Part shown: positions 37,743 to 47,075 of the stretch, piece by piece
Position numbering within the stretch: position 1 is the first letter of the stretch
Layout of the letters: each line of letters begins with the position of its first letter
Assembly (NCBI GenBank): GCA_910577075.1
Contig: CAJTKV010000001.1
Span: 1-64,000 of the forward strand
Length of the DNA: 64,000 nt
Direction of reading: 5' to 3'
Origin: an uncultured Bacilli bacterium
Lineage (GTDB): Bacteria > Bacillota_I > Bacilli_A > RF39 > UBA660
Translations under genes and position numbers: made by a program
Notes under the pieces: model-generated
Told to the model about the DNA's origin: nothing
The model's database searches: none
The model's input: the letters and a program-made list of their open reading frames with translations, nothing else

Positions 37743-38377
37743 TACTTCCTCCTACAAATATAAAGTGCACTTTTGCCATTATCCTTTATTTCTATATCAA
37801 AATAAGGTTCTAAAATACTTCTATAATCCTCCTCACTTATCCAATCAAAAACCGTAAAATGTGGTTCAAATCCTTCCCTTATTTGCACATGAGATACCTT
37901 ATTATCCACTAAATATGAAATCTCTAAATAGCTTATATCATCAATAACATATTCTTTTATCATTGGCTTTTCACTAGGCCTACTAGAAAACGTATTAAAA
38001 ATAAATAAGCCATTCTTTTTTAACATTTTGCTAAACTTTTGAATATCAATATGCAACATCCAATAATTAACTGCTTGTTCACAAAAGACTTTATCAAACT
38101 CATCTTCATTGCCATTAACAAATTCTTGAACACTCATATTTTTAACATTAACACCTAAGTCTTCTAAATCAGCAGGAATCATATCTTTCTCCTGATCGAC
38201 ATAAGTAACATCATTACTAAGCATCTTTAATCTTCTTGTTAATCTTCCGTTTCCTCCACACAAATCCAGCACTTTATCATCATTCTGAATATTACCTTCG
38301 TCAATTAAGTAATCTACCCCCTTTTTAAAATACCTTTTATATAATTTTTCATAAACATCAAATTTGGGATATTTCAT
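37742..38377 (-). CDS. SAM-dependent methyltransferase-like protein
   Basis: A 211-aa protein with DKVLDLCGGNGRL (motif I), VTYVDQE (motif II) and a Tyr/Lys-rich C-terminus. Motif I has LCGGNG rather than GxGxG, still within the family. It overlaps the aminotransferase start by one base and follows cysE by 3, so it is in the same operon. Substrate unknown. Confidence 0.75.
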   Translation of the reverse strand: MKYPKFDVYEKLYKRYFKKGVDYLIDEGNIQNDDKVLDLCGGNGRLTRRLKMLSNDVTYVDQEKDMIPADLEDLGVNVKNMSVQEFVNGNEDEFDKVFCEQAVNYWMLHIDIQKFSKMLKKNGLFIFNTFSSRPSEKPMIKEYVIDDISYLEISYLVDNKVSHVQIREGFEPHFTVFDWISEEDYRSILEPYFDIEIKDNGKSALYICRRK

Positions 38378-38380
38378 AAA

Positions 38381-38902
38381 TCATACCTTCTTTCCACTTC
38401 TTTTAACTACTCTCCCTGGTATACCTACTACTGTCGTATTAGCATCCACACTTTTAAGTAGCACGGCATTTGCCCCTACTTTTACATTGTCGCCAATTGT
38501 AATATTTCCAAGTATTTTAGCACCACATCCAATAAATACATTATTTCCAATTGTTGGATGCCTTTTACCTGTTTCTGATCCAATTCCCCCTAAAGTAACT
38601 CCATGAAACATTGTTACATTATCGCCAATTATCGCCGTTTCACCAATTACCACACCAATTCCATGATCGATAAATAATCCCTTGCCAATTCTTGCCCCTG
38701 GATGTATTTCTATTCCCGTTTTTCTCTTGGCTTTTTCGCTAATATATCTAGCTATTAAAAAGTGCTTCTTTTTATAAAAATGATGAGCTACTTTATAATA
38801 AATTAATGCTTTAAATGAAGGATATAACAAGACTTCCATTGTACTTCTAATAGCTGGATCTCTCTCCTTAATGACTTTTATTTGTTCTTTGATATATCCC
38901 AT
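38381..38902 (-). CDS. cysE: Serine O-acetyltransferase
   Basis: A 173-aa left-handed beta-helix acetyltransferase. The catalytic His lies in [10 protein letters not shown], and hexapeptide repeats ([30 protein letters not shown]) run to the C-terminus. It makes O-acetylserine, the cysteine precursor. No cysK is in the window. The N-terminus is short, as in other Bacillota CysE proteins. It is 12 bases after the aldolase-like gene. Confidence 0.85.
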   Translation of the reverse strand: MGYIKEQIKVIKERDPAIRSTMEVLLYPSFKALIYYKVAHHFYKKKHFLIARYISEKAKRKTGIEIHPGARIGKGLFIDHGIGVVIGETAIIGDNVTMFHGVTLGGIGSETGKRHPTIGNNVFIGCGAKILGNITIGDNVKVGANAVLLKSVDANTTVVGIPGRVVKRSGKKV

Positions 38903-38914
38903 ATCAAACCCTCC

Positions 38915-39586
38915 TTATAATTTATTTCCCTTTTTATCAAACAAATATATAACTCCATGATATTTAATATTAAATGATGTTTGATTATCTCTTATTGAAT
39001 CCTTAACTGTTCCCGGAAAAGCATATTCTTGATACTTTAATTTTGAATCAAAATAATGATTAATATGGACAATTACATCGACATCACTGTTTTCAAATAA
39101 ATGAGCAAGTAAAGGTGCATTTAAAGTAGCTTTCTTCCCGCAAACATAAATAGTATGCTTTTGATGATCGACATTTCTTACAATGGTATACTCCGATAAA
39201 TCTTCTTTTCCTCTAATAGTCGTAATAAAACTCTTATCATCTATTCTAACTGCTATACTCCCAAATATATATTTATCTCCATAGACATTTTTTATAAATA
39301 ATTCCCTATACCTAGACATATATTCTCTAAATACATCTAATCTTTTCTCAATATCAACTTTCTCCTTAACACGTTCTGTATGATAATATTCATCTCTATT
39401 GGCATCATCAATATACCCTACTTCATCTTTAATCTCAAAGACGCTTTTCTCCTTAGTTAATACATACTTGTTCTGAGCTGTTTCCATTATAATAAATTGC
39501 CATTTTTCGTCTAATAATTCTTTATATGTTTCATCGACGATGTCATCATTTATATTATCTATATGTTTCTTTTTATACTTAATCAT
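38915..39586 (-). CDS. Unknown protein inside CoA operon, class II aldolase-like C-terminus
   Basis: A 223-aa soluble protein. Its C-terminal half (TLNAPLLAHLFENSDVDVIV, then HINH) resembles the class II aldolase/adducin fold, in which His residues bind metal. The N-terminal half is unlike the family. It overlaps coaB by 8 bases and precedes cysE by 12. The context suggests a role linked to pantothenate or cysteine handling. Alternative folds cannot be excluded. Confidence 0.5.
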   Translation of the reverse strand: MIKYKKKHIDNINDDIVDETYKELLDEKWQFIIMETAQNKYVLTKEKSVFEIKDEVGYIDDANRDEYYHTERVKEKVDIEKRLDVFREYMSRYRELFIKNVYGDKYIFGSIAVRIDDKSFITTIRGKEDLSEYTIVRNVDHQKHTIYVCGKKATLNAPLLAHLFENSDVDVIVHINHYFDSKLKYQEYAFPGTVKDSIRDNQTSFNIKYHGVIYLFDKKGNKL

Positions 39587-40313
39587 ATATCATCATCTCA
39601 TTTATCAACTTTTCGGCAATATCTTCTTTTCCTGAAGCCTCAATATAATCATCCTCACCTATAATATATGCTAAATGATTGCCATTTCTTATATTAGATA
39701 AATCATTTGCAACAACTAAATCACATTTATTCTTATTTTTTAACTTGGTAGCCACATCGATTAATTCATCCTTTGTTACGCCATCTAATAATTTGAATCC
39801 TACAAGATATGTCTTTGGACTTAAATCCTTAATCATCGAAATTATCTTTGGCGTTCTCTTTAATTTGATCATCAAATCATCCTCATAAGAAGAAATCTTA
39901 GTAGCGATAATTGCATTACTCTTATCTGTAATATTATCGTATAATGATAATTTCTTATTGTTTTCTATTGTATCAATAATTCTTTTAGCTGTTGTAACAA
40001 AATCCACCGTATAATCTGAGACCGCCATAGAATGAATAAAGTAATCGATTTTTTCTGTCGTAAGTAATTTATCTACTGCTATCTTTAAATCATTCGTATC
40101 TATAATCTCTACAATCTCGATTTTTTCATGACTCGGTTTTAGCGCTGTCTTCGAAGCAATATAATAGATCTTTTCTATCTCATCACCTTTTAATTCCATT
40201 ATCTTATTGGCAATTACCACTCCAAGTTTACCTGTACTGCTATTGGTAATTTTTCTAACATTATCAATTCTTTCACTTGTGCCACCTGCCGTAATTATTA
40301 TTTTATATTTCAT
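39579..40313 (-). CDS. coaB: Phosphopantothenate-cysteine ligase
   Basis: A 244-aa stand-alone ligase: ITAGGTSERIDNVRKITNSS is the nucleotide-binding start of CoaB, followed by HSMAVSDYTV. It joins cysteine to 4'-phosphopantothenate. In many bacteria it is fused to CoaC as Dfp; here it is separate, as in streptococci. The start at 40313 follows GAAGG by six bases; the ATG six bases upstream has no room for a site. It overlaps the 288-aa unknown gene by 11 bases. Confidence 0.85.
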   Translation of the reverse strand: MKYKIIITAGGTSERIDNVRKITNSSTGKLGVVIANKIMELKGDEIEKIYYIASKTALKPSHEKIEIVEIIDTNDLKIAVDKLLTTEKIDYFIHSMAVSDYTVDFVTTAKRIIDTIENNKKLSLYDNITDKSNAIIATKISSYEDDLMIKLKRTPKIISMIKDLSPKTYLVGFKLLDGVTKDELIDVATKLKNKNKCDLVVANDLSNIRNGNHLAYIIGEDDYIEASGKEDIAEKLINEMMIYD

Positions 40314-41145
40314 ATCCATCCTTCTTTCTTAAAGCTTTTTCGCTTTCTTTTATTCTATATAGACCGCATAAATACTCACAGTTAATATAAAGTCCGTCTA
40401 ATAATTCATCAATAATTCGCTTTTTTTCTTCTTTATTCTTTATATCTTCATCATCTAAAGTAACTTTCGAACTTCCATAAAGTATTCTCAATTTTTCTCC
40501 TAATTTAAACTTAACTTCTATAAAATCATTTGAATTCAGATAACCATTTCCAAATGAAAGAGTAAATGTTGATAATTTATCAAATACTTCACCATCGATT
40601 TTGGAAAATAAAACCGTTGTTCCATTGCCAAATATAAATTTGTTTCTTAACTCCCTAAAGCATTCCAAGAATAAATCATTATTACGTACTATATCTAAGC
40701 ATTCTTTTATTTTTTCCCTTTCTATATCCATGCCCTTACTTTTAAATTCTCTTGAAAACCTTTTTTTGCCATTATCGACATTGGCAAAATAATCATCGCC
40801 ATCTCTTCTGACAAAATTTACTATAGTATTCCCGTCTTTAAAGGTTTCAAAAGATGGAGCAATTACCTCGAGAATTAAGAGCGCAAAATCACCACTTATC
40901 GAATGATAGCCATATAATACCTCTCTTCCCAGTGTCTTTAAAATATCCAAAAGTTGTTCACTTTCTAAATCATATGCCAAATATGCAGTATTAAATTTAT
41001 TCACAATATCATACAAACTAACTGAATCATCATAATTTATATCTCTTTTACGTCCATTGTTTATAACTGTGCATACTTCATAAGGATCTTTTACTGTCAG
41101 TGTTGTAACTAGATTAAAATCATAAATAAAATTTGTTAAATCCAT
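40303..41145 (-). CDS. Unknown 280-aa protein between coaC and coaB
   Basis: A protein of 280 aa without membrane helices and with mixed alpha/beta composition (NGRKRDINYDDSVSLYDIV near residue 40, FGNGYLNSNDFIEVKFKLG later). I do not recognise it. AAGGAGG lies six bases before ATG 41145, just one base after the coaC stop, so coupling is strong. Being enclosed by the two CoA enzymes suggests a role in the same pathway, perhaps a pantothenate-side function or regulator. Confidence 0.7.
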   Translation of the reverse strand: MDLTNFIYDFNLVTTLTVKDPYEVCTVINNGRKRDINYDDSVSLYDIVNKFNTAYLAYDLESEQLLDILKTLGREVLYGYHSISGDFALLILEVIAPSFETFKDGNTIVNFVRRDGDDYFANVDNGKKRFSREFKSKGMDIEREKIKECLDIVRNNDLFLECFRELRNKFIFGNGTTVLFSKIDGEVFDKLSTFTLSFGNGYLNSNDFIEVKFKLGEKLRILYGSSKVTLDDEDIKNKEEKKRIIDELLDGLYINCEYLCGLYRIKESEKALRKKDGYEI

Positions 41146-41146
41146 A

Positions 41147-41692
41147 TTATTCCTCCTTAAGCAGTTCATTTAGACTAGCAATTATCTTATCCTTATCTGC
41201 CAGTTTTCCAACAGCTTTATATCCACAAGCTAAATTACCACAGACAGGATCAATAAAATGATATCCATATTTTTTAAGTTTTTTTATATTATCTTGTACA
41301 ATGCCATTTTCATACATTCCATTATTCATTGCTGGCGCTATTAAAACTTGGGATTTTGTTGCCATTACCGTCGTCGAAAGCATATCATCGGCTATACCAT
41401 TAGCTAACTTGCCAATAATGTTTGCTGTTGCTGGTGCTATTAAAACTAAATCAGCTTTCCTAGCTAGACTTATGTGTTCAACATCAACATGATCTTTTTC
41501 ATGAAACATATCCACAACTACTCTACTCTTAGATAAAGTTTCCAAAGTAAGTGGTGTAATAAACTTTGTAGCATTTTCCGTCATTATAATATCGACATTT
41601 GCGCCCTCTCTTTTCAAATGATTTATAACATCACATATTTTATAACAAGCAATTCCTCCTGTTACTCCAATTAGTATATTCTTATCTTTCAT
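41147..41692 (-). CDS. coaC: Phosphopantothenoylcysteine decarboxylase
   Basis: A 181-aa flavoprotein. GVTGGIACYK starts the FMN-binding fold, VEHISLARKAD has the active-site His, APAMNNGMY the substrate clamp and ACGYKAVGKLAD the active-site Cys. It decarboxylates 4'-phosphopantothenoylcysteine. It is the first gene of the operon and faces the LysR gene across 92 bases. Confidence 0.9.
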   Translation of the reverse strand: MKDKNILIGVTGGIACYKICDVINHLKREGANVDIIMTENATKFITPLTLETLSKSRVVVDMFHEKDHVDVEHISLARKADLVLIAPATANIIGKLANGIADDMLSTTVMATKSQVLIAPAMNNGMYENGIVQDNIKKLKKYGYHFIDPVCGNLACGYKAVGKLADKDKIIASLNELLKEE

Positions 41693-41734
41693 GCTCTTCC
41701 TCTCTCTTTCTAATTACATTGTATTCTATTTTTG

Positions 41735-41764
41735 TTGATAAGTTAAATATATAAATGTTATAAT
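41735..41764 (+). promoter_or_regulatory. Sigma-A-type promoter of the LysR gene
   Basis: TTGATA (41735-41740) and TATAAT (41759-41764) are separated by 18 bases and lie 20 bases before the LysR ATG. The same stretch also carries the divergent coaC operon control region. Confidence 0.6.
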
Positions 41765-41784
41765 ATTAATAAGGAGAACTTATA

Positions 41785-42651
41785 ATGAATATAGACTTAG
41801 AATTATATAAAACTTTTTATGTTGTTGCAAAGCATAAACACATGACTAAAGCCAGTGAAGAATTGCACATATCCCAGCCAGCGATATCCCAATCTATCAA
41901 AAAATTGGAAGACCAACTAGATGGCACTTTATTTTTAAGAAGCAATAAAGGCATGGAACTTACCGAAGAGGGAAAAATGTTTTACGAATATGTCAAAGGT
42001 GCTTTAGAACTTATAGATAATGCCGAAAAGGAATTTACATCTTTTAAAACCCTTGATAAGGGAGAAATAAAAATTGGATGCTCGACTACCCTTACCAAAT
42101 TAATATTAATGGATTCCATTGAAAAATTTCATCAAGACTATCCCAACACCAATATCAATATTACAAACGAACTTACGAGCAAGTTAATCGAAGATCTAAA
42201 ATTGGGAAAATTAGACTTTGTCATTTTTAATGAAAGTAACATTAAGGAATCCAATGTTAGTTTGAAAAAAATCAAAGAACTAAAACAAGGATTTATCTAT
42301 AATCCAATATACTTCAATGATGACGTAAAATCTTTTAAGGATTTAAATAACTTTCCCTTAATACTTCAAAGACCAGAATCTAACAGTCGTAAACTTCTTA
42401 ATCACTTTGCCCTTCAAAATAACGTAAATTTAATTCCTAAAATAGAAACTGTCAGTCAAGAATTAGTTACAGAATTTACTAATATTGGTTTGGGTATTGG
42501 TTTTGCCATAATTGATCTAGCCAAAAGGAACTTTAAAAACTTAAAAGAACTTGAAATAAATAAATCTATTCCCAAAATAAATATTTATTTAGCTACTAAC
42601 AAGAATACTCTTTTAACATTTGCTAGCAAAAAGTTTATCGAATATTTATAA
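41785..42651 (+). CDS. LysR-family transcriptional regulator
   Basis: A 288-aa regulator. The N-terminal winged HTH reads TKASEELHISQPAISQSIKK, and the rest is the periplasmic-binding-like effector domain. It faces the CoA/cysteine operon, so it may control it; CysE operons are often under LysR control (CysB, CysR, CysL). The effector is unknown. AAGGAG lies 8 bases before the ATG. Confidence 0.85.
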   Translation: MNIDLELYKTFYVVAKHKHMTKASEELHISQPAISQSIKKLEDQLDGTLFLRSNKGMELTEEGKMFYEYVKGALELIDNAEKEFTSFKTLDKGEIKIGCSTTLTKLILMDSIEKFHQDYPNTNINITNELTSKLIEDLKLGKLDFVIFNESNIKESNVSLKKIKELKQGFIYNPIYFNDDVKSFKDLNNFPLILQRPESNSRKLLNHFALQNNVNLIPKIETVSQELVTEFTNIGLGIGFAIIDLAKRNFKNLKELEINKSIPKINIYLATNKNTLLTFASKKFIEYL

Positions 42652-42657
42652 CATATA

Positions 42658-42687
42658 AAAATGTCAGTATCAATCTACTGGCATTTT
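42658..42687. terminator. Bidirectional terminator between convergent genes
   Basis: A 12-bp stem with one wobble (AAAATGTCAGTA / TACTGGCATTTT) and a 6-nt loop lies between LysR and the acyltransferase-like gene, whose stop it overlaps. Confidence 0.75.
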
Positions 42688-43515
42688 CTTTAATTTACCA
42701 CAACCTAAGTGAAATTTTTTTCTCTTTATCAATCTATCTTTTATTTTTCTCTGCAAACTTGTCTCTTCACTTAAGACATCATAGTTTTCAACACTGCTTA
42801 TTCCATATACATGGTTGAGAATATCATCTGTACACTCTTCACCCGCAGATATTTTAAATAAACTTTGAAATTTGGCAATATTTGATTCTTCATCGACAAG
42901 TTTTAATATTTCTTTACTAAGCAACCAAGAATTACAATAATAATTATACTTATCCAATCTAAAGTACTTGTGTATATAAGATTTTGACTTTTTAAGGGAA
43001 TCTAATACTTCATCATAATCTAATTTAGTTCCTCCGAAGATATGTATTTTTATATCTTTACCGGACAATCCATACTGCAATCTTCCTACTTCAATTATCT
43101 TAATACGAATAAAATAAAGTCCCCATAGTAGCTGAGAAAATCTTATTCCATCTAATTTTCTAATCCATATATCATTAGTAAGACATTCTCTTACTCTCAA
43201 TTTATGAAGACGTACCTGTTCATCATCAAACAAATGTCCCTTCATGTTGATCATATGCAATTTATATCCCAATAATAGAATAATATTAGTAACCCATAAA
43301 TCTTCAAAATTAAAAATCTGAGTAATACTCTTAATCTTCCACATATTTGTAAGATCATCACTATATAAAGGGGATAATACTGAATAAAACTGCATTACTA
43401 AATCATTTTCAGTTAAATAATCCACACATTTTAAACATCTATTATAATAATCTTCATCATCAATCTCATAAAATTTTAAAGCCTCTTCAATATCTTCAAT
43501 AGTTATTCCTATCAC
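42670..43515 (-). CDS. Acyltransferase-like protein (GNAT_C/NAT_N type)
   Basis: A 281-aa protein. The C-terminal part, EVGRLQYGLSG...KIHIFGGTKLD, and CNSWLLSKEIL...SNIAKFQSLFKI resemble the two-domain N-acyltransferase group with a GNAT-like C-terminal domain. The N-terminal half is helical. The acyl group and substrate are unknown. The start overlaps the terminus of the nucleotidase gene region, with one base between them. Confidence 0.55.
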   Translation of the reverse strand: MIGITIEDIEEALKFYEIDDEDYYNRCLKCVDYLTENDLVMQFYSVLSPLYSDDLTNMWKIKSITQIFNFEDLWVTNIILLLGYKLHMINMKGHLFDDEQVRLHKLRVRECLTNDIWIRKLDGIRFSQLLWGLYFIRIKIIEVGRLQYGLSGKDIKIHIFGGTKLDYDEVLDSLKKSKSYIHKYFRLDKYNYYCNSWLLSKEILKLVDEESNIAKFQSLFKISAGEECTDDILNHVYGISSVENYDVLSEETSLQRKIKDRLIKRKKFHLGCGKLKKMPVD

Positions 43516-43516
43516 T

Positions 43517-44086
43517 TTAATTATCTCCTAGCATCAAAAACTTATATATTTCTCCCCAATTGTTAACAACCTTAAAACATCTAGCATCATCAACTTTATC
43601 GGAAGCAGCGTTTTTAAAATATATACCTGTTATATTTTCTTTAGCAGCATTCTTGCATATATCGATATCATCATCGACTATATAATCACATTTTTCACTC
43701 TTCAATCTTTCAATTTTGCTATGCTCATTAAAGAAAACTTTTAAATTGTCAATTCCTGCATTTTTTAACTTTTCTAGACCATAATTAGTCTCTTCTTCAC
43801 TTCTACTTGTTATAACTATAATCTCAAAATTATTCATAAGTTTTTTCAAAACTAATTCTACACCTGTCATAAGATTTGCCGTTGATAAAACTGTTGGAGC
43901 GTTTTTCTTGTAGAAATCTTTAAGTTCCTCTTCTGACCAATCATATCTTTTTTGAAATAATCTTGGCGAATTATCAATTATATTATCTCTGCCAAATTTA
44001 TCGACATCATGCATTTCAGCATATACTCTATACAAATTTTCTGAATCAAATACAACTCCATCTAAATCAAGCGCTATCTTCTTCAT
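43517..44086 (-). CDS. 5'(3')-deoxyribonucleotidase-like HAD protein
   Basis: A 189-aa protein with DLDGVVFDSE (nucleophile Asp and D+2), VITSRSEEE (motif II) and DYIVDDDIDI (motif IV). It resembles the N-terminal domain of the 31837-33279 fusion, including NIIDNSPRLF beside NDSPKVR, so the two are paralogues. It dephosphorylates nucleotides or sugar phosphates. The start at 44086 follows GAAGGGAAAG; a longer frame has no site. Confidence 0.75.
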   Translation of the reverse strand: MKKIALDLDGVVFDSENLYRVYAEMHDVDKFGRDNIIDNSPRLFQKRYDWSEEELKDFYKKNAPTVLSTANLMTGVELVLKKLMNNFEIIVITSRSEEETNYGLEKLKNAGIDNLKVFFNEHSKIERLKSEKCDYIVDDDIDICKNAAKENITGIYFKNAASDKVDDARCFKVVNNWGEIYKFLMLGDN

Positions 44087-44108
44087 ATTATCTTTCCCTT
44101 CAATTTTT

Positions 44109-44855
44109 TTACCTTTTCTTTCTTCCCAGTAATACTGCCAAAAGCAAACCAATAAATACTAATAATGCTCCTACACCAATTATAATATATTTATCATAAT
44201 TTTTCTTTTCTACTATTTGGGAAATTTCTTTTTCCTTTTGCGTACTTGTTGTTGTACTAACTGATGTACTAATAGAAGCTGTCATGCTAGTTGTTGTGCT
44301 ATTACTTGTCGTCGTTTCACTACTAGTTGTATTATCCGTCATTACCTTAGATGACGTGGACTTCTTAGTTGTCGTCGGTTTCTTTGTCGTCGTCGTTGTT
44401 GTTCTTGGAACATCTAAATAGATGAAACCATAATCTGATGTTATTGCTTTTACTTCATCCACAGATATAGTTTGATTGGTTGCTATACCCGTAGAGTTCA
44501 TTGCACCACCCTCATCATAGGTAATATTATTTCCATCTACTTTTGTTACAAATGCCACATGTCCACCAAATCCGTCACCATAATTCCAGATCATAAGAGA
44601 ATTAACTTTTGGTTCTTTTCCCGTTGCAAATCCCGCCTTCTTTGCCTGCTTATGCCATGTCCAGACATTATACCAAGTAGGTAATTCAATTCCCGTTCTC
44701 TTCTTCGTTTCGCCCCAAGCATACCAAGTACAATTTACTATCTTTCCAAATCCTAAATCTTCATAATGCGGATAAGGATTGCTCTTCGCAGAAACGGAAG
44801 TTACTCCTACTATACTAAACACAAAAATTGCTAAAAACCACTTCATCTTCTTCAT
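44109..44855 (-). CDS. Secreted CHAP-domain protein with Thr stalk and membrane anchor
   Basis: A 248-aa exported protein: signal peptide (about residues 4-23, ending VSAKS), CHAP domain with Cys in NCTWYAWGE and His in GGHVAFVTKV, then a Thr/Ser-rich stalk (about 155-205), and a membrane helix (about 222-242) with a GRKKR tail. CHAP enzymes cut peptidoglycan as amidases or endopeptidases. The anchoring matches the 7931-12109 surface protein. The start at 44855 follows GGATGTG. Confidence 0.8.
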   Translation of the reverse strand: MKKMKWFLAIFVFSIVGVTSVSAKSNPYPHYEDLGFGKIVNCTWYAWGETKKRTGIELPTWYNVWTWHKQAKKAGFATGKEPKVNSLMIWNYGDGFGGHVAFVTKVDGNNITYDEGGAMNSTGIATNQTISVDEVKAITSDYGFIYLDVPRTTTTTTKKPTTTKKSTSSKVMTDNTTSSETTTSNSTTTSMTASISTSVSTTTSTQKEKEISQIVEKKNYDKYIIIGVGALLVFIGLLLAVLLGRKKR

Positions 44856-44900
44856 TTTATCACATCCAATTTTATTATAACATATACAAAATAAATATAT

Positions 44901-44928
44901 AAAAAGAAAATGCGCCAATTAAGCGCAT
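44901..44928 (-). terminator. Intrinsic terminator after 670-aa helicase
   Basis: The minus strand gives ATGCGC / GCGCAT around a 7-nt loop, followed by TTTCTTTTT. Confidence 0.8.
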
Positions 44929-44933
44929 ACAAT

Positions 44934-46946
44934 CTATCTATTAGTTAATTTCAAATGTTTATCTATTTCCTCTATAGAAGTATTAGAGCATGGGAATAGT
45001 TCATCTGCCATATCTCCCATTCGTTTTTCCGCCCCAGTAATAAATTCTTCCATAGAATAAAAATCTTCAATACCTTCACATAATTTTTTCGTTTTTAATG
45101 CTTTTGGATTTTTATCAACCTCAGAAGCAAGCAACGACCATCTTTGATAAGCTTCTCCATTTTTTTCTCTTCTTTGAGGACCTAAATATTTATCTAACCA
45201 AGCTATTTTTAAATCCGTATGTAACTTATTAAACCATAGTAATAAATCATAATTACTCTTAGATAATTTATAATTTTCTTGATTTAAATTCTTCATTAGT
45301 TCTTTAACTTTTTTATATTGTGCATTATACCAAGTTGTCATATAAGTTCCATCAAAAAAACAATAGTCCTTACTCTTAGGTAAGACATTTCCATATTCTA
45401 TAGTCCTCTCATAATATGCGGATCTCTTATCTTCAACATTTGGTAAATCTATTCCCCTTAAATAATTTTCAAGATAAGCAAGCATCTCAATGACATACAT
45501 ATCATCACTTGAGATTTTATAATCTTTATTCTTTTTATATAGTCTAAGTTCATTCTTAGCTATTTTTAACATCTCTTTATACCAATCACGCAAATATGTT
45601 CCATCTTTATATTTTTCATCTGGATCTTCTAAATATCCCGAATTGGAAATAATTCTATCACAATAAATATCTGTTTTATCTCTATTACTTAAATAAGCTG
45701 TTTGACAAATAGATTCAATATAATTATTTAAATCAGTTATATTACCACCAAATGAGACATTTTGTAGGCCAACTATACCGTTTCCTGTTTCTCCCTTTTT
45801 CTCATAATTATCTCGCAAATGTAAAAAATTCAAAGAACTGATTCTGGTAAGATTCCCCCCTAAATCCAATATTCTAACCGGCATCTTATTTCCCAAAGAA
45901 CAACCTCTACCAAACTTTTGTAAAAAGTCACGATAGGCATTTGTTTTATTGGCAAAAATAATTTGCATTTCGCCATCTGTATGAAAGCCTTCTGTCATCT
46001 GTCTTATTGATAATAAAACTTTACTATTGCCATCTCTAAACTCATTATTTTTAAATTCATTAATATTCTCTGAATTTTCCTTTTTTGGCAATCTACACGA
46101 AGTCTTATATATATCCAATGTTGGAAACTCTCTTCTTAATAATCTTTCCTTAGCTAACAAATCATTAAAATCTCGACAGTAAAACATTATTTTAGTTTGA
46201 TGCAAATTCAAATATTTTTTTAATATATGAACTATACCTGCTTCTTTGTTTAAATAATCAACTAATTGATCAATCTGCTCTTCACTGATATTTTCTCCTA
46301 CTCGTTTTTTTAATATATCTATTGCTTCTTCACGAGTATTTCGCGATAGAACAAAAAATTCGTCATATATAGGTATCGAAAACAAGTCGTTTGCAAACGC
46401 TTCATCAAGAGAATAAAAAAATGAAACATTGCCATCGTATAAGACATTTGCCATATTGACTCTCTTTTTTAATTCTTCATCATTATCATCATTTACTATT
46501 TCAAAATCCCACTGCAAAATTGGGGTTGCCGATAATCCCAAGTACTTTCTTTCTCCATCGTCATTAAACATTTTGGAAATTGATTCATATCTCTTCTTTT
46601 TGGCAATGGCATGAAATTCATCACAGACAAACAAATCAAATGTAGGAACAATTCCCTTCTTTATCATTTCATGAAGTTGAGCATAAGTATAAAATTTTAA
46701 ATCGGCAAAATCCTTATCCAAATCATAACCCATATTGGTTAAATGTTCTTGTATTTGTTCTAAATGGAGCTGTCTAGGTGCTGCAAAAACAATAGCTTTA
46801 TCTGCATAATTCAACATAGCTGAAGTAGCAATTGCTGATTTTCCTATTCCCATTGTCGCGATAACGCATGAACGTTTCTTAAACTCTAAATCATTTAAAA
46901 CATTTTCTATTGCTTCTTTAATATGCGGATAATCAAAAATATTCAT
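44934..46946 (-). CDS. SF2 helicase with helicase-associated repeats
   Basis: A 670-aa protein: Walker A TMGIGKSA (31-38), DEFH box (109-112), motif III LSATP (138-142), motif VI QKFGRGCS (343-350). Two C-terminal modules begin DGTYLRDWY (448) and DGTYMTTWY (532), and match the helicase-associated (HA) domain pattern, which binds DNA. The Walker A has GIGKS, not GTGKS, which is still functional in principle. No nuclease is fused. It stands alone. It is similar in type to the giant helicase but with a different C-terminal module. Confidence 0.75.
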   Translation of the reverse strand: MNIFDYPHIKEAIENVLNDLEFKKRSCVIATMGIGKSAIATSAMLNYADKAIVFAAPRQLHLEQIQEHLTNMGYDLDKDFADLKFYTYAQLHEMIKKGIVPTFDLFVCDEFHAIAKKKRYESISKMFNDDGERKYLGLSATPILQWDFEIVNDDNDEELKKRVNMANVLYDGNVSFFYSLDEAFANDLFSIPIYDEFFVLSRNTREEAIDILKKRVGENISEEQIDQLVDYLNKEAGIVHILKKYLNLHQTKIMFYCRDFNDLLAKERLLRREFPTLDIYKTSCRLPKKENSENINEFKNNEFRDGNSKVLLSIRQMTEGFHTDGEMQIIFANKTNAYRDFLQKFGRGCSLGNKMPVRILDLGGNLTRISSLNFLHLRDNYEKKGETGNGIVGLQNVSFGGNITDLNNYIESICQTAYLSNRDKTDIYCDRIISNSGYLEDPDEKYKDGTYLRDWYKEMLKIAKNELRLYKKNKDYKISSDDMYVIEMLAYLENYLRGIDLPNVEDKRSAYYERTIEYGNVLPKSKDYCFFDGTYMTTWYNAQYKKVKELMKNLNQENYKLSKSNYDLLLWFNKLHTDLKIAWLDKYLGPQRREKNGEAYQRWSLLASEVDKNPKALKTKKLCEGIEDFYSMEEFITGAEKRMGDMADELFPCSNTSIEEIDKHLKLTNR

Positions 46947-47034
46947 AAAGTCATGCCCCCTTAATTAATCCTATATTTTAAGGTTTCTATTCTCTAAAGT
47001 CAATAGTTCATAACAATATATTTTAATCTAAACA

Positions 47035-47061
47035 AATAAAACACCAACTATTACATTGGTG
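47035..47061 (-). terminator. Intrinsic terminator after NUDIX gene
   Basis: CACCAA / TTGGTG stem with an 8-nt loop and TTTTATTT tail on the minus strand. Confidence 0.7.
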
Positions 47062-47075
47062 CTTTCATTATATCA

